Part shown: piece after piece, positions 36,420 to 47,721 of the stretch
How positions within the stretch are numbered: the stretch's first letter is position 1
Layout of the letters: each line of letters begins with the position of its first letter
Source of the DNA: Gammaproteobacteria bacterium
GTDB lineage: Bacteria; Pseudomonadota; Gammaproteobacteria; Pseudomonadales; Pseudohongiellaceae
Reading direction: 5' to 3'
Assembly (NCBI GenBank): GCA_009692305.1
Contig: SHZK01000011.1
Location: 21,223 to 85,222 of the forward strand
Length of the DNA stretch: 64,000 bases
Notes under the pieces: generated by a model
The model's database searches: none
Told to the model about the DNA's origin: nothing
What the model saw: the letters and a program-made list of their open reading frames with translations, nothing else
Program-made: the position numbers and the translations under genes

Positions 36420-38654
36420 ATGAAAGCGCTTGCTTCAGCCTTGCTCGCATCTGCTATTTACCTGTCTCTGGCTGCTTGCAGTCCGGAGCCGCCAACCACT
36501 GTATCAATTCCCCGCGTCGGGTTTCTGGCAGTGTCACCTGTGTCCAATCTGGCGCACCTGATCAGTGGCAATAATGCGCTGGTGGAAATCACCAGTGATG
36601 CCACCAACCCGGACAGTTTTGTGATAACAGTAAATGATCAGCCGGCCTCGGCGCAGATTGCCGAACATGCTTTCGCAGACGGAGTGCACCACTATCGTAT
36701 GCTGCTGAGGGAATTACAGCCTGGCAATAATCTGGTGAGGGTTGAAACTGGTGAAGCTGCTGCTGCCTTGTCGTTGGTGAATTACCCTATAACCGGGCCG
36801 ATCTTCTCCGGCGAACAACAACAACCCTATTTGTGTTTGCACGAACTGGCACCGGGTCGCGATGGCGAAAAGCGTCGCTTTGCCATCGGTAACGGCGAGT
36901 ATCTCGATGATAGCAATATGGATGCCAATTGCGGCGTAGCTACCCGCACGGACTACGTTTATCGTTCAACTGACACCGATGCGGAATTCAAGCCACTGCC
37001 GAGTCTGGATTCGCGTCCACAAGACCTCGCTTTTACTACGACTAATGAGAACCAGAATGTTCCCTATATCGTGCGCATCGAAACTGGCACGATTAATCGC
37101 GCAATCTATCAGATAGTCATATTGCACGATCCCGTTGCCAATGCACCGAGCGCGCTCGCGCCTTCGCCGCAATGGAATGGCCGCCTGGTCTACACTTTTG
37201 GTGGCGGCTGCGAGGCAGGCTATTTCCAGGGCGCGAGCACGGGTGGTGTGCTGCGTGACTCGATGCTGGCCAAAGGCTATGCGGTCGCATCATCAACGCT
37301 CAATGTGAATGCCCAGGGTGGTTGTAACGATGTGCTGTCTGCCGAGACTACCATGATGGTGAAGGAGCACTTCATCGAATCCTATGGTGAGCCTGATTAT
37401 ACGATCGGTAACGGCGGCTCCGGCGGCGCCATGCAACAGCTTTTAATAGCTGGTTCTTACCCTGGCATTCTGGATGGCTTATTGCCCAGTATGACTTTTC
37501 CTGACGCCGTGAGTTACCTTACCGACTCGCAGGAATGTGCCAGCCTGCTGCGGGATTTTGTAAATGATCCAGCACGCAACCTGGACGAGACAACGAAAAA
37601 TATAATCGGTGGCTGGTCGATGTGGTCGACCTGTGAGCAGTCACTGGGTGAAAGACCGAAGCGAATTGCTCCCGACGACTGCTCAGCCGAGATTCCAGCG
37701 ACGCTGCAGTATCACCCGCAAACAAGCCCGAATGGCATTCGCTGCTCAATTTATGATGGCATGCGCAATATTTTCGGTGAAAAGCTGTATACCGATGTGA
37801 CCACAGGCAGGGAGTTCGCGCGGGCTCCCCATGACAATGTGGGTGTGCAATATGGTCTCGCCGCGCTTAACGAAGGGCTTATCGACATCGACCTGTTTCT
37901 CGATCTCAATGAAAACATTGGCGGGTGGAATATCGACGTGCAGCCCCAGGCCCAGCGTACCGAAGCGGATGAAGATGCAATCAGAATTGCCTACCAGACT
38001 GGGCGTATCACGAATGGCAGCGCTGGCCTTTCCCAGGTGCCAATCATAGATGATCGCAGTTATCTGGATGACATTGGCAATTTTCATGCGAGCGTGTACT
38101 CGTTCGTAATGCGAGCACGCATGGAGCGAGACAATGGACACGCCAACAACTACGTTGTGCGGCGCCATAATCGTGATATGGATATTGCTGATGACAATCT
38201 GGCTCTTATGGATCGTTGGTTGGCGGGCATCAAGGCCGACCAATCCCAAATTTCCACACTGGAAAAAATTGTTCGCGCCAGACCGGCTGATCTGCAGGAC
38301 GATTGTTTTGCAGCGAATGGTGAGCGCATCGTTGAACAAGCGAGTTTCGACATGAGCAGACTATTCGATAACACAGGCAGTCCGTGCAACGGTCTATTTC
38401 CACCCCACGCTGGATTGCGCCTGGTAGCTGGCGGGCCGCTAACAAACGATATATTAAAATGCCAATTGAAAGAGATTGATGCTGCTGACTACGCGGTGAA
38501 ATTCACTGCTGCCGAACAGGAGCGCCTGACCAATATCTTTCCGGAAGGAGTGTGTGACTGGAGTAAGCCTGGAGTACAACAACAGACGAATCAGACCTGG
38601 TTGTCGTATGGACCGTCGCCGGTGAATCTATATCATGCTCGAACGGAGAATTAG
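36420..38654 (+). CDS. DUF6351-like lipoprotein, alpha/beta-hydrolase type
   Basis: A 744-residue protein starting at ATG 36420 with AAGGTGA upstream. Signal and lipobox (LSLAAC, Cys20). A beta-rich N-terminal domain is followed by a large domain with WNGRLVYTFGGGCEAGY, an oxyanion-type region, and a nucleophile elbow GNGGSGGAMQQ with Ser334. The many cysteines suggest disulfides. It matches the DUF6351 pattern as I know it; role unknown, perhaps a secreted esterase or tannase-like enzyme. Confidence 0.7.
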   Translation: MKALASALLASAIYLSLAACSPEPPTTVSIPRVGFLAVSPVSNLAHLISGNNALVEITSDATNPDSFVITVNDQPASAQIAEHAFADGVHHYRMLLRELQPGNNLVRVETGEAAAALSLVNYPITGPIFSGEQQQPYLCLHELAPGRDGEKRRFAIGNGEYLDDSNMDANCGVATRTDYVYRSTDTDAEFKPLPSLDSRPQDLAFTTTNENQNVPYIVRIETGTINRAIYQIVILHDPVANAPSALAPSPQWNGRLVYTFGGGCEAGYFQGASTGGVLRDSMLAKGYAVASSTLNVNAQGGCNDVLSAETTMMVKEHFIESYGEPDYTIGNGGSGGAMQQLLIAGSYPGILDGLLPSMTFPDAVSYLTDSQECASLLRDFVNDPARNLDETTKNIIGGWSMWSTCEQSLGERPKRIAPDDCSAEIPATLQYHPQTSPNGIRCSIYDGMRNIFGEKLYTDVTTGREFARAPHDNVGVQYGLAALNEGLIDIDLFLDLNENIGGWNIDVQPQAQRTEADEDAIRIAYQTGRITNGSAGLSQVPIIDDRSYLDDIGNFHASVYSFVMRARMERDNGHANNYVVRRHNRDMDIADDNLALMDRWLAGIKADQSQISTLEKIVRARPADLQDDCFAANGERIVEQASFDMSRLFDNTGSPCNGLFPPHAGLRLVAGGPLTNDILKCQLKEIDAADYAVKFTAAEQERLTNIFPEGVCDWSKPGVQQQTNQTWLSYGPSPVNLYHARTEN

Positions 38655-38687
38655 CGCGCCACAGGCGAGTTTCTTTCAGATATTTTA

Positions 38688-39248
38688 TTAATCAATTGCG
38701 AGCGCCGACGACTTCGGCGCAGTCTGCGTGGCCAGATAGGCACGGATTAGCGCGGCGTCGCGCCCCGTGCAGTCCGCACTATTGGTCAACATGAATTCCA
38801 TACTGATATTTTGGATCTGACCGGATTTCGCAATCGTGTCTTTGAAATTCTGAATTTCGAAGGGCGCCAGTCCGAGATTGCCATAGAAATCGATGAGCAA
38901 CTGCAGTTCATGCAATGATAAATTTTCCGCCAGAATCAGTGCCAGTCCTTCTTCGAACTTTTCCCAGGCATATTCTTCCTGATAACAATTACTGATTTGT
39001 TGCAAAACAGTGCTGGGTAATTCCACCGCAGCAGATATGCTTACGATACTGGAATAAGAGCGCATGATGGAACGAGTCTGCTGTTTAGTTCGAGCTTCGT
39101 AATGACGTTGCACGGCAGCGACGCGCAACAATTGATGTGCAAGCTCCAATGAATCGGCAATAGCTCGCTCAGTACTCAGTGCTACACAAATAATGCCAAT
39201 GCAGGTAACGCAGCGGAATGTAGAGTTAGTTTTCGTCGACAATTTCAA
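38688..39248 (-). CDS. Hypothetical secreted protein
   Basis: A 186-residue protein from a TTG at 39248 (or 39242) that overlaps the end of the SIMPL gene. Signal peptide (CVTCIGIICVALSTERAIAD). The mature part is helical with SLELAHQLLRVAAVQRHYEA and LSLHELQLLIDFYGNLG, similar in style to DUF2059 proteins. I cannot confirm that family. Translational coupling to the SIMPL gene is likely. Confidence 0.6.
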   Translation of the reverse strand: MKLSTKTNSTFRCVTCIGIICVALSTERAIADSLELAHQLLRVAAVQRHYEARTKQQTRSIMRSYSSIVSISAAVELPSTVLQQISNCYQEEYAWEKFEEGLALILAENLSLHELQLLIDFYGNLGLAPFEIQNFKDTIAKSGQIQNISMEFMLTNSADCTGRDAALIRAYLATQTAPKSSALAID

Positions 39249-40014
39249 ATACCACCGTGACAGAGGTCTGATAGTCTACTTCATCAAATGTGGGAGCAAT
39301 AGTTGCAGCTGCGTCGACCATCGAGGACGCACTGCGGGTGCCCAGAGCATCTACTGCCATTTCCTGTTGCATGGTAGCCATCGGCATGGGGCGCGGCGTA
39401 CGAATTACTCCGCCGTAGTAAAAGTTGACAGCGCGCAGCTGCAATCTCAGGTTGGATTCGTAATAGGTTTTCTGTTCCATAACATCTTGCATTGCCAGTT
39501 CGCGCACCTGATCATCGAAATCATCTTCGAGGCTGTGCTCAAATTCGGTGGCCTCGAATTTTACTTCCGGATTTGCATCGGCTGCAGCCGCAAGCAGCAG
39601 CAAGTGCTCTTCAGTAATTACTTTCACCTCCATACGAGCGACCACTTCGAAACGATTCGGGGTGCGCCCGAATACACCAAATTGAGGTGAGGAGGAAAAC
39701 TTTGAATTATTGATAGCGGTGGCAGGAATACCGGCGTTCACGAAGTCATCGATCATGCTCAGGCGCAGGGCTTGATTGACACTCATAGCTTCATTGAGCG
39801 TGCGTGCTTCCGTGGTAACCAGCAGACTGACTTTTGCCATATCCTTGAACGCAGTCAATTCCCCGTTGCCACTAATATTAACTAGATTGGGTTGCGGCAT
39901 GAGAAATTCCCGCAACTCATCTGGGTTGCCAGATAGTTGCGGTTGAGCATTGGTGGCAGCAGCAAGCAGCAGGGCGAAACCGGTGCAGGCGGCAACAAGT
40001 GGAGACATGTTCAT
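39226..40014 (-). CDS. SIMPL domain (DUF541) protein
   Basis: A 262-residue exported protein with a signal peptide (ACTGFALLLAAATNAQ). The SIMPL fold is seen in NISGNGELTAFKDMAKVSLLVTTEARTLNEA, a GIPATAINNSKFSSSP segment, VVARMEVKV and the closing VTVVFEIVD strand. SIMPL proteins sit in the periplasm or outer membrane; E. coli YggE is linked to oxidative stress tolerance. Function here unknown. Confidence 0.82.
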   Translation of the reverse strand: MNMSPLVAACTGFALLLAAATNAQPQLSGNPDELREFLMPQPNLVNISGNGELTAFKDMAKVSLLVTTEARTLNEAMSVNQALRLSMIDDFVNAGIPATAINNSKFSSSPQFGVFGRTPNRFEVVARMEVKVITEEHLLLLAAAADANPEVKFEATEFEHSLEDDFDDQVRELAMQDVMEQKTYYESNLRLQLRAVNFYYGGVIRTPRPMPMATMQQEMAVDALGTRSASSMVDAAATIAPTFDEVDYQTSVTVVFEIVDEN

Positions 40015-40230
40015 AGAGGATTCCTGGTAAACGGTTCAGATACATTTGTAACTGCAAATTAAGAGCAGGCACAGCAGGCAGCTGATTATCGGCGTTCAGC
40101 ATGCAGAGATACACCAGAACTCGCAACACGGTTTTAGTCCGTTGCCCCGAACTTGTCACAGCGCGATTGACGCAAGCTGATGACAATGACAACATACTGG
40201 CACAACTACGCTATATGAGGGCCGGTAGCT

Positions 40231-40671
40231 TTGCATTCACCCAAACGCATGCTTTTTCTGGACCTGGTGCTGTCTGTATTTCGCTTGAACGGGTTGTTAA
40301 TAGCCGAAGGCGATACGATGACTGACCAGCTGGGGCTGACCAGCGCACGCTGGAAAGTCATAGGGGTCATTGCCTTGTCAAATGCCGGGCTCACCGTGCC
40401 GGGCATAGCTCGGGTACTGGGGCAATCGCGGCAGGCGGTGCAACGCCTCACCGACGTGATGATGGCTGATGGACTGGTGCAGTATCAGGCAAACCCCAAG
40501 CACAAACGTTCAGTACTGGTTATCCTCACTGATGCAGGCAAGGATGCCTACCATGCCTTGCGTGATGTGCAAGATCCTTGGGCGCTTCGAAATACCGATG
40601 ACATTCCTATTGAGGAGCTGGAAACAGCGCTGCGCCTGGTGCGGCGACTAATTCAGAAATTCGACAAATGA
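40231..40671 (+). CDS. MarR family transcriptional regulator
   Basis: A 146-residue winged-HTH regulator: LGLTSARWKVIGVIALSNAG, then VPGIARVLGQSRQAVQRLTDVMMADGLV and the wing in NPKHKRSVLVILTDAG. Start is uncertain between TTG 40231 and ATG 40249. Its stop overlaps the start of nnr by four bases, so it is co-transcribed with the conserved block. MarR regulators often respond to phenolic ligands; effector unknown. Confidence 0.85.
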   Translation: MHSPKRMLFLDLVLSVFRLNGLLIAEGDTMTDQLGLTSARWKVIGVIALSNAGLTVPGIARVLGQSRQAVQRLTDVMMADGLVQYQANPKHKRSVLVILTDAGKDAYHALRDVQDPWALRNTDDIPIEELETALRLVRRLIQKFDK

Positions 40672-42257
40672 TGAGCGAACCCCTGTCACGCCTGCCCCAT
40701 GCTCTGTATCGAGCGCAGGATGTACAAAAACTGGACCAGATCGCGATCACAGATTGCGGCATTGATAGTTTCAAGTTAATGCAGCGCGCAGGCGCGGTCA
40801 CCCTTAACGCATTGCTGGAATACTGGCCGCAAACCCGACTGCTGCGGGTATTCGTCGGCAGCGGTAACAACGGCGGTGATGGCTATATTGTCGCGGGTCT
40901 CGCCCAAGCGCAGGGCTTGCACGCCGAAGTCGTGCAGGTAAGCGCCCCCGCGGCACTGCAAGGTGATGCGCGCAAGGCCTGGGAATGGGCCACCCAAAAG
41001 CAAGTACACATGCTGAGTTTCGAAGATTATCTGGCAGCTGTTGCGAGCAACACAGCTGCCGCGTCTGCACATACGGTAGTGGTTGATGGTCTGCTTGGTA
41101 CCGGTATTACGTGCAAGGTGGAAGGTGTATTTGCGCAGGCGATCGACCATATCAATCACTGCACTAAAAACAAAACCGCGGCCGCAGTGGTAGCGATCGA
41201 CATTCCATCCGGACTGAGCGCGGATACTGGTTGCCCGCTGGGCGCAACGGTAAAAGCCGATCTCACGGTTACATTTATTGGCATGAAGCAAGGGCTGCTC
41301 ACTGGTCGCGGCCGCGAATTTGCCGGCAGCATCTCGTTCAATAACCTCGATGTACCTGCAGCGGTCTATGCTGGCAGCAAATCTCCGGCAGTCGCCGCGC
41401 AGCGTATCGATATAAATGAGGCGACCCGGCACCTGTTGCCACGCAACCCAGCATCCCACAAGGGCGACCATGGTCATGTGGTAGTAGTTGGCGGCGATGC
41501 TGGTTACGGCGGCGCCGTGATGTTGGCCGCCACGGCGGCGCTGCGCGCAGGCGCGGGGCTGGTGAGCGTCATCACGCGCTCGCTGCACCGGCCGGCACTG
41601 ATCGCGCATACGCCCGAACTTATGGTGCTCGGCACTGAAGATGAGCAGGCGCCACTGCAGGCCCTGCTCGACAAGGCATCGGTAATTGTCATTGGCCCCG
41701 GTCTCGGCCAGGGGCAATGGTCGCGGCATCTGCTGCAATTGGTGTTAAGTACACAGAGCGCGCGGCGGATACCGCTGGTAATCGATGCCGATGGGCTGCG
41801 CTTGCTGGCAGAGAAACCAGTAGCGAGTACTGGGGTGAAGCGCTCCCTCTGGATTCTCACTCCGCACCCGGGTGAAGCTGCACAGTTGCTGGATAGCAGT
41901 ACTGAGGCAATCCAATCTGACCGATTCGCCGCCGTGCGCGCCCTGCAGGCAAAGTGGGGTGGCTGCTGCCTGTTGAAGGGCAGTGGCAGCCTGATCTGCT
42001 GCGAGGAGGCCGACGGGCAACAAGTGTTTCTCTCAACAGAAGGCAATTCCGGCATGGCAACCGCAGGCATGGGCGATGTGCTGAGTGGCATCACGGCCAG
42101 CCTGGTGGCACAGGGACTCTCGCTTGCCGATAGTCTGCGCTGCGCAGTGGTGATTCATGGCGAAGCGGGCGATCTCGCCGCACAGCAGCATGGTCCGAGA
42201 GGTCTGTTAGCCTCAGACTTGTTCCGGCATATCCAGCAACTCGTCAATCCGATCTAA
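40668..42257 (+). CDS. nnr: Bifunctional NAD(P)H-hydrate epimerase / ADP-dependent dehydratase
   Basis: A 529-residue two-domain protein. Residues about 12-215 are the epimerase (YjeF N-type; GSGNNGGDGY at 64-73) and about 235-520 the dehydratase with GDHGHVVVVGGDAGYGGA and GNSGMATAGMGDVLSGI near residue 465. It repairs hydrated NADH and NADPH. Adjacent to tsaE as in many Gammaproteobacteria. Confidence 0.94.
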   Translation: MMSEPLSRLPHALYRAQDVQKLDQIAITDCGIDSFKLMQRAGAVTLNALLEYWPQTRLLRVFVGSGNNGGDGYIVAGLAQAQGLHAEVVQVSAPAALQGDARKAWEWATQKQVHMLSFEDYLAAVASNTAAASAHTVVVDGLLGTGITCKVEGVFAQAIDHINHCTKNKTAAAVVAIDIPSGLSADTGCPLGATVKADLTVTFIGMKQGLLTGRGREFAGSISFNNLDVPAAVYAGSKSPAVAAQRIDINEATRHLLPRNPASHKGDHGHVVVVGGDAGYGGAVMLAATAALRAGAGLVSVITRSLHRPALIAHTPELMVLGTEDEQAPLQALLDKASVIVIGPGLGQGQWSRHLLQLVLSTQSARRIPLVIDADGLRLLAEKPVASTGVKRSLWILTPHPGEAAQLLDSSTEAIQSDRFAAVRALQAKWGGCCLLKGSGSLICCEEADGQQVFLSTEGNSGMATAGMGDVLSGITASLVAQGLSLADSLRCAVVIHGEAGDLAAQQHGPRGLLASDLFRHIQQLVNPI

Positions 42258-42275
42258 GGCAGTGACGTAAGTTCA

Positions 42276-42809
42276 ATGCAACAGCATTTCAGCAAATTAC
42301 TGCGCAATGAAGCGGCTACGATCAATTTCGGCAAGGCGCTGGCGCGAGCTACTTTTGTGGAGGAATACCCGCCAGATTTGGAGCCTGTAGCTGGGACCGG
42401 GGCGCGCACGCAAGGCGCCATCATTTATCTGCAGGGTGATCTGGGGGCAGGCAAAACTACGATGACCCGGGGCATTATGCGTGGCTTCGGCTATCAGGGC
42501 ACGGTAAAGAGCCCTACCTATACACTGGTGGAACCCTACGAATTCACTCTTTGCAATGTTTATCATTTTGATTTATATAGACTTTCGGCGTCAGAAGAAG
42601 TCAGCTACCTGGGTACGGAAGACTATTTCTCTGCGCCCAATCTGTGCGTAATTGAATGGGCAGAGAAGGGCCTTGGCCACATTCCTGCGGCCGACTTGAT
42701 CCTGCATCTAGCGACCGTGGGCAACGGCCGCCAACTCGAATGCGAGGCTATTAGCGTCCGGGGGCGGCAAATTTCTCAAAGAATGTGGGCCAAAGGCCGA
42801 AACCTATAG
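42276..42809 (+). CDS. tsaE: tRNA threonylcarbamoyladenosine biosynthesis ATPase TsaE
   Basis: A 177-residue P-loop ATPase. Walker A GDLGAGKTT (54-62), SPTYTLVEPYE, the VYHFDLYRL segment and VIEWAEKG identify it. It works with TsaB and TsaD to form t6A37 on ANN-decoding tRNAs. 18 bases after nnr and 31 before amiB. Confidence 0.95.
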   Translation: MQQHFSKLLRNEAATINFGKALARATFVEEYPPDLEPVAGTGARTQGAIIYLQGDLGAGKTTMTRGIMRGFGYQGTVKSPTYTLVEPYEFTLCNVYHFDLYRLSASEEVSYLGTEDYFSAPNLCVIEWAEKGLGHIPAADLILHLATVGNGRQLECEAISVRGRQISQRMWAKGRNL

Positions 42810-42840
42810 ATAACGCGAATTATGTCATTCAAAAGCAGCC

Positions 42841-44349
42841 ATGAACTCCCGCAGCAAACAGCTAACAATTCTCATAACACTGTCCCTCGCAGTGATTTTC
42901 TCCAGTTTCGTCACCGCCGACGTGGAGGCTGTGCGGGTGTGGCGCGCTCCCGATCACACACGACTCGTATTTGACCTGAGTGCGGCAACTGAATATGACC
43001 TGTTCTCGCTCGCTGATCCGGAGCGCATCGTCATCGACATTGAAAATGCGTCTTCACTGGGTGACGTGACCGACCTCGATTTTGCCGACAGTCCAGTGCT
43101 GAGCTTGCGCGCGGCGCCACTGGACGATAACGGCATCCGGGTAGTACTCGACCTGTCTGCCAAAGTGAATCCATCCGCGTTTACCCTCGGCGCTAACGGC
43201 GAGTATCGCGACCGCTTGGTCGTAGATCTGTACGATCTTGAAACTCGCCCGCTGGTTACTGCGCGCACTACGCCGGCCGTGCAGCTTGAAGACAAGCGCG
43301 ATCTGGTAGTAGCGATAGTGGCCGGGCATGGTGGCGAAGACCCGGGCGCGCTCAGTTACGACCGCAAGATTATGGAGAAAGATGTCACCCTGGCGATCGC
43401 GCGCGCCATTCGCGATCGACTGAATAGTACGCCTGGTTATAAACCAATGATGATTCGGGATGGCGATTACACAGTAAAGCTGCAGGATCGGCCGAATATT
43501 GGGCGCGAAAGCCGTGTCGACATTTATCTGTCTATTCACGCCGACTCGGCATCCGGACGTTCGGCGCAGGGTGTAACCATCTATGCCTTGTCAGGCGAAA
43601 CCGCGGATCGGGAAAACGCCAGACGCATCGCCCAGAAAGAAAACCGCGCTGACTTGTTGGGTGGAATTGAAGGTGACACCAATATCGCTGATGTCGATGA
43701 CGATCTGGCGCTTACGTTACTGGATTTATCCATGGCCTGGAGCATTGAACAGAGTGTAATTCTCGGCAGCAAGATTCTTGCGTCGCTCGACAGCGTGGCA
43801 AAGTTACGACGCGACAAGGTTCAGGCGGGCAACTTCTGGGAATTGCGATCTCCTGATATTCCCTCTTTATTGATAGAAACGGGGTATTTGTCTAACCCGG
43901 ATGAGGCGCAGAAACTGGCGACGCGCAGCTACCAGGAGCAACTCGCTGCGGCCATCGTCGATGGCGTGATGAACTATTTTCATGATGCGCCACCGGTCGG
44001 GACCTTGGTGGCGTGGCAGAAAGAAAATGGCATAAAGCCCGCTGCTCCCACTTCGTATGCCGTAAAACGCGGTGATAGTCTCTCGGAAATTGCCCAGCGC
44101 TTTGGCACCTCATTGGCCGAGCTCAAGGCCAGCAACCAGCTGACTTCGAATACCATCCACGTGGGTCAGGTGCTGGCATTGCCGGGCGGGCCGGTAAGCG
44201 CTGCAGCTGCGCATACCATCCGGCGTGGTGAAACACTGTCGGAGATCGCCCAGCGCTATCAGGTGAGTTTGTCCAGTCTGCGCACAGCGAATAAATTGTC
44301 CGGTGACCGCATCATGGTTGGGCAAGTGTTGCAGATTCCCTCGCTCTGA
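42841..44349 (+). CDS. amiB: N-acetylmuramoyl-L-alanine amidase, AMIN + Amidase_3 + two LysM
   Basis: A 502-residue exported amidase. Signal peptide (1-27), AMIN domain (about 28-140; binding to septal peptidoglycan or EnvC-type factors), zinc amidase domain (about 155-370) with [15 protein letters not shown] and LIETGYLSN, then two LysM repeats (about 402-447 and 457-501; [15 protein letters not shown] and [15 protein letters not shown]). It cleaves septal peptidoglycan for cell separation. Position between tsaE and mutL supports AmiB. Confidence 0.94.
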   Translation: MNSRSKQLTILITLSLAVIFSSFVTADVEAVRVWRAPDHTRLVFDLSAATEYDLFSLADPERIVIDIENASSLGDVTDLDFADSPVLSLRAAPLDDNGIRVVLDLSAKVNPSAFTLGANGEYRDRLVVDLYDLETRPLVTARTTPAVQLEDKRDLVVAIVAGHGGEDPGALSYDRKIMEKDVTLAIARAIRDRLNSTPGYKPMMIRDGDYTVKLQDRPNIGRESRVDIYLSIHADSASGRSAQGVTIYALSGETADRENARRIAQKENRADLLGGIEGDTNIADVDDDLALTLLDLSMAWSIEQSVILGSKILASLDSVAKLRRDKVQAGNFWELRSPDIPSLLIETGYLSNPDEAQKLATRSYQEQLAAAIVDGVMNYFHDAPPVGTLVAWQKENGIKPAAPTSYAVKRGDSLSEIAQRFGTSLAELKASNQLTSNTIHVGQVLALPGGPVSAAAAHTIRRGETLSEIAQRYQVSLSSLRTANKLSGDRIMVGQVLQIPSL

Positions 44350-44452
44350 TACCGCCTTCGTTTGCAGGCACTATTCCGCAACGGAACAGCGCAGATTTAT
44401 AGTGCTACAATGCCGGCTTTCCCAGGCCAGCGACTTTTATAACAATACCCGC

Positions 44453-46282
44453 ATGAACCGAATCAACCTGCTCAGTCAGCGACTCGCCAACCAGATTGCC
44501 GCTGGCGAAGTGGTAGAACGACCTGCATCCGTGGTCAAGGAACTACTGGAGAATAGTCTGGATGCCGGCGCTGACCGCATTGAAATTGATGTTGAACAGG
44601 GTGGTGTGAAATTACTTCGCATTCGTGACAATGGCAGCGGTATTCACAAGGATGATATGGCGCTCGCGCTGAGCCGTCACGCGACCAGCAAGATCGCGGA
44701 GTTGGAAGATCTGGAAAATATTGCCAGCCTCGGTTTTCGCGGCGAGGCGCTAGCCAGCATCAGTTCAGTTTCACGCCTGAGCATGACTTCACGATTTGCA
44801 AATGGCACCGCGGCCAATGCCTGGAAAGTGGCCGTCGAGGGTCAGGATATGACGGCGCAGCTGGCACCGGCTGCACATCCCCAAGGAACCACGGTGGAAG
44901 TGCGCGATCTGTTCTTCAACACGCCAGCGCGAAAAAAATTCTTGCGGTCCGAGAAAACCGAATTTTCCCGTATCGATGAAGTTCTGAAACGCATCGCACT
45001 CAGTCGCTTCGACGCACAGTTCACGCTAAGTCACAACCAGCGCGTCATTCACAAACTGCTGCCGGCATTAAGCGAGCAGGAGCAACAACGACGAGTCGCA
45101 CTCGTGTGTGGGCCGGCGTTTGTAGAAAACGCGGTGAAGGTGGACATCGAAGGGCCGGGATTGCGCTTGTGGGGTTGGGTGAGCCTGCCGACATTTTCAC
45201 GGAGTCAGCCGGATCTGCAGTATTTCTATGTGAATGGCAGGATCATTCGCGACAAGCTGGTGGCCCACGCCGTAAAACAATCATATCGGGATGTATTGTT
45301 TCATGGACGTCACCCGGCTTATGTACTCTACCTGGAGCTTGCGCCATCTGCAGTCGATGTGAATGTGCATCCTACCAAGCATGAAGTAAGATTTCGCGAC
45401 AGTCGCCTGGTGCATGATTTCCTGTTCAGTTCGCTGAGCAAAGCGCTGGCTAAAGTCACGCCCGCCGGTCAGCTCGAATCCCAGCATTCGACAGCAGCAG
45501 ATGCTAACACTTTATATACAGGATTCGGTAATGATGGGTTGGACAACCGTTACGCATTCGGTGGCAGCCAAAGTGCATTATCGCTGCGCGATTCGATTAC
45601 GCCATTTCGCTCCAACTACCGGAATTCAGCACCAGATGCAGAGCGCATCAACCAACAACTGGTAGCATTCGCGCGTCTCAATGCCGATGACACCGAGATA
45701 CCACCACTGGGTTATGCCATAGCTCAGTTACACGGCATTTTTATTCTCGCGCAGAATAAACAGGGGTTGATCATCGTTGATATGCACGCGGCACATGAGC
45801 GCATTACCTATGAGCGGCTGAAGACGGCCTGCGCCAACGAAGCACTGAAGATGCAGCCGTTATTGGTGCCCCTATCAATTGCGGTGAGTGCAGCCGAGGC
45901 CGTGTATGCCGAGACTCAGCATGATGCCCTGTTGCAGTTCGGTCTTGAGCTGGAGCGCGTCTCGACGGAGGCGCTAATCGTCAGGCAGATTCCGTCGATA
46001 CTGCGCGATGCGAATATCGAACAACTGGTACGCGACGTGTTGTCCGATGTTATTGAGTACGGCAGCAGTGATCGCATCCAGGCGCATCAGGACGAACTGT
46101 TGTCGACCATGGCCTGTCATGGCTCGGTTCGCGCCAATCGGCAGCTCACTGTTCCAGAGATGAACGCGCTACTTCGAGACATGGAAGCGACTGAACGCAG
46201 CGGGCAATGCAACCATGGTCGACCTACCTGGGTGTATCAAAGTCTGGATGAATTGGACAAGCTGTTCCTGCGTGGACAGTAA
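44453..46282 (+). CDS. mutL: DNA mismatch repair protein MutL
   Basis: A 609-residue protein starting at ATG 44453 ([25 protein letters not shown]); the upstream ORF extension overlaps amiB and is not MutL-like. GHKL ATPase motifs [18 protein letters not shown] and [10 protein letters not shown] are present, then the transducer domain, a variable linker (about 340-430) and the C-terminal dimerisation domain. The C-terminal endonuclease motif DQHA(x)2E(x)4E is only partly seen as [11 protein letters not shown]. Confidence 0.97.
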   Translation: MNRINLLSQRLANQIAAGEVVERPASVVKELLENSLDAGADRIEIDVEQGGVKLLRIRDNGSGIHKDDMALALSRHATSKIAELEDLENIASLGFRGEALASISSVSRLSMTSRFANGTAANAWKVAVEGQDMTAQLAPAAHPQGTTVEVRDLFFNTPARKKFLRSEKTEFSRIDEVLKRIALSRFDAQFTLSHNQRVIHKLLPALSEQEQQRRVALVCGPAFVENAVKVDIEGPGLRLWGWVSLPTFSRSQPDLQYFYVNGRIIRDKLVAHAVKQSYRDVLFHGRHPAYVLYLELAPSAVDVNVHPTKHEVRFRDSRLVHDFLFSSLSKALAKVTPAGQLESQHSTAADANTLYTGFGNDGLDNRYAFGGSQSALSLRDSITPFRSNYRNSAPDAERINQQLVAFARLNADDTEIPPLGYAIAQLHGIFILAQNKQGLIIVDMHAAHERITYERLKTACANEALKMQPLLVPLSIAVSAAEAVYAETQHDALLQFGLELERVSTEALIVRQIPSILRDANIEQLVRDVLSDVIEYGSSDRIQAHQDELLSTMACHGSVRANRQLTVPEMNALLRDMEATERSGQCNHGRPTWVYQSLDELDKLFLRGQ

Positions 46283-46302
46283 GCGGCAACAGGGGCGGGC
46301 AG

Positions 46303-47271
46303 ATGGGTAAATCCAAAACCAGTCCAGATGTCATTTGTCTGATGGGACCCACGGCTTCGGGCAAAACCGCAGTTGCGGTAGAACTGGTACAGCAACTGCC
46401 GCTGGAAATAATCAGCGTGGATTCCGCGCAGATATATAAAGATCTGAATATCGGCACGGGCAAGCCGGATGCAGCAACCCTGCTGGCTGCACCACATCGT
46501 CTGATCAATATCCTCGATGCGGCTCAGGTTTACTCTGTTTCCGATTTTCGCCGCGACGCGATCCTTGAGATCGACGCCATTCTTGCCGCCGACAGGACGC
46601 CGTTGCTGGTGGGTGGCACCATGTTGTACTTCAAGGCATTGCGCGATGGGTTGGCGGAGTTGCCACGGGCTGATCGGCAAGTGCGCCTGGAAATCGAGCA
46701 GCTGGCTGCGCAGCAAGGCTGGCAAGCTGTGCATGGGCAACTGCAGCGTGTTGATCCCGATTCAGCGCGCCGTATCCATCCCAATGACCCGCAGCGACTG
46801 CAAAGGGCCCTGGAAGTATTTCTCGTTAGCGGGCGCACGCTGACCGCTTTGCATAGCAAAGAAAAACAACAGGGCGTGGCGAACGTGCCGTATCGTTTTC
46901 ATTTCCTGGCAATCCAACCCACTGATCGCAGCGTGTTGCATGCAAGGATTGCTGAAAGGTTTCATCAGATGCTGGCGCAAGGACTGGAGCAGGAAGTCGC
47001 CGCGATGTTTCAGCGGGAGGACCTGAACCCACTGCTTCCATCAATAAAATCAGTAGGTTACAGGCAGATTTGGCAATATTTGAGTGGCGAAATAGACTAT
47101 GATGACATGGTAGAAAAGAGTATTATCGCCACCAGACAACTCGCCAAGCGCCAGTTAACATGGTTGCGTAGCTGGCAAGACCTGCGGCAATTCCACGATT
47201 CGACCGCAAGTAATCTCACTACTACGATGACTGCATCGATACGTAATACCATCGCAGACATCTTGAATTAG
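46303..47271 (+). CDS. miaA: tRNA dimethylallyltransferase MiaA
   Basis: A 322-residue protein with P-loop GPTASGKT (15-22), [16 protein letters not shown] and the catalytic Asp region, [11 protein letters not shown], and [15 protein letters not shown] near the C-terminus. It prenylates A37 of tRNAs that read UNN codons. Lies 20 bases after mutL. Confidence 0.96.
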   Translation: MGKSKTSPDVICLMGPTASGKTAVAVELVQQLPLEIISVDSAQIYKDLNIGTGKPDAATLLAAPHRLINILDAAQVYSVSDFRRDAILEIDAILAADRTPLLVGGTMLYFKALRDGLAELPRADRQVRLEIEQLAAQQGWQAVHGQLQRVDPDSARRIHPNDPQRLQRALEVFLVSGRTLTALHSKEKQQGVANVPYRFHFLAIQPTDRSVLHARIAERFHQMLAQGLEQEVAAMFQREDLNPLLPSIKSVGYRQIWQYLSGEIDYDDMVEKSIIATRQLAKRQLTWLRSWQDLRQFHDSTASNLTTTMTASIRNTIADILN

Positions 47272-47412
47272 TCGATTTAATCTCCATCTAGAACTTTGTA
47301 TCGAATTCGGCAGTAATGGCATTAGATCGACGGTGCCTCCTTGGCGATGGTGCTCGGTAGAATAAAACGTCGGCAAATTTTTCGAATTTTAGATTGCTTA
47401 AGGAGAACAACA

Positions 47413-47691
47413 ATGTCCAAAGGACACACGTTACAGGACCCTTTCCTGAATGTACTTCGCAAGGAACGCATTCCAGTGTCGATCTACTTGGTTAGTGGCA
47501 TTAAATTGCAGGGACAGATTGAGTCATTTGACCAGTTTGTCATTCTGCTGAAGAACGCGGTCAGTCAGATGGTATATAAACATGCCATATCAACCGTGGT
47601 TCCGGCGCGCATGGTGAAAATACCCATGTCTTCATCCGGCGATCTTGCAGATGATGATATAGATGCAGGTGGGCCCGGCAATAGTGTCTAA
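47413..47691 (+). CDS. hfq: RNA chaperone Hfq
   Basis: A 92-residue protein starting at ATG 47413 with AGGAG 7 bases upstream. Sm-like fold: [31 protein letters not shown] and the second Sm motif [12 protein letters not shown]. Short acidic C-terminal tail ([10 protein letters not shown]). Mediates sRNA-mRNA pairing. Confidence 0.97.
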   Translation: MSKGHTLQDPFLNVLRKERIPVSIYLVSGIKLQGQIESFDQFVILLKNAVSQMVYKHAISTVVPARMVKIPMSSSGDLADDDIDAGGPGNSV

Positions 47692-47721
47692 ATGATGCGA
47701 ATTCGCCCGAGAGGTCAGTGA

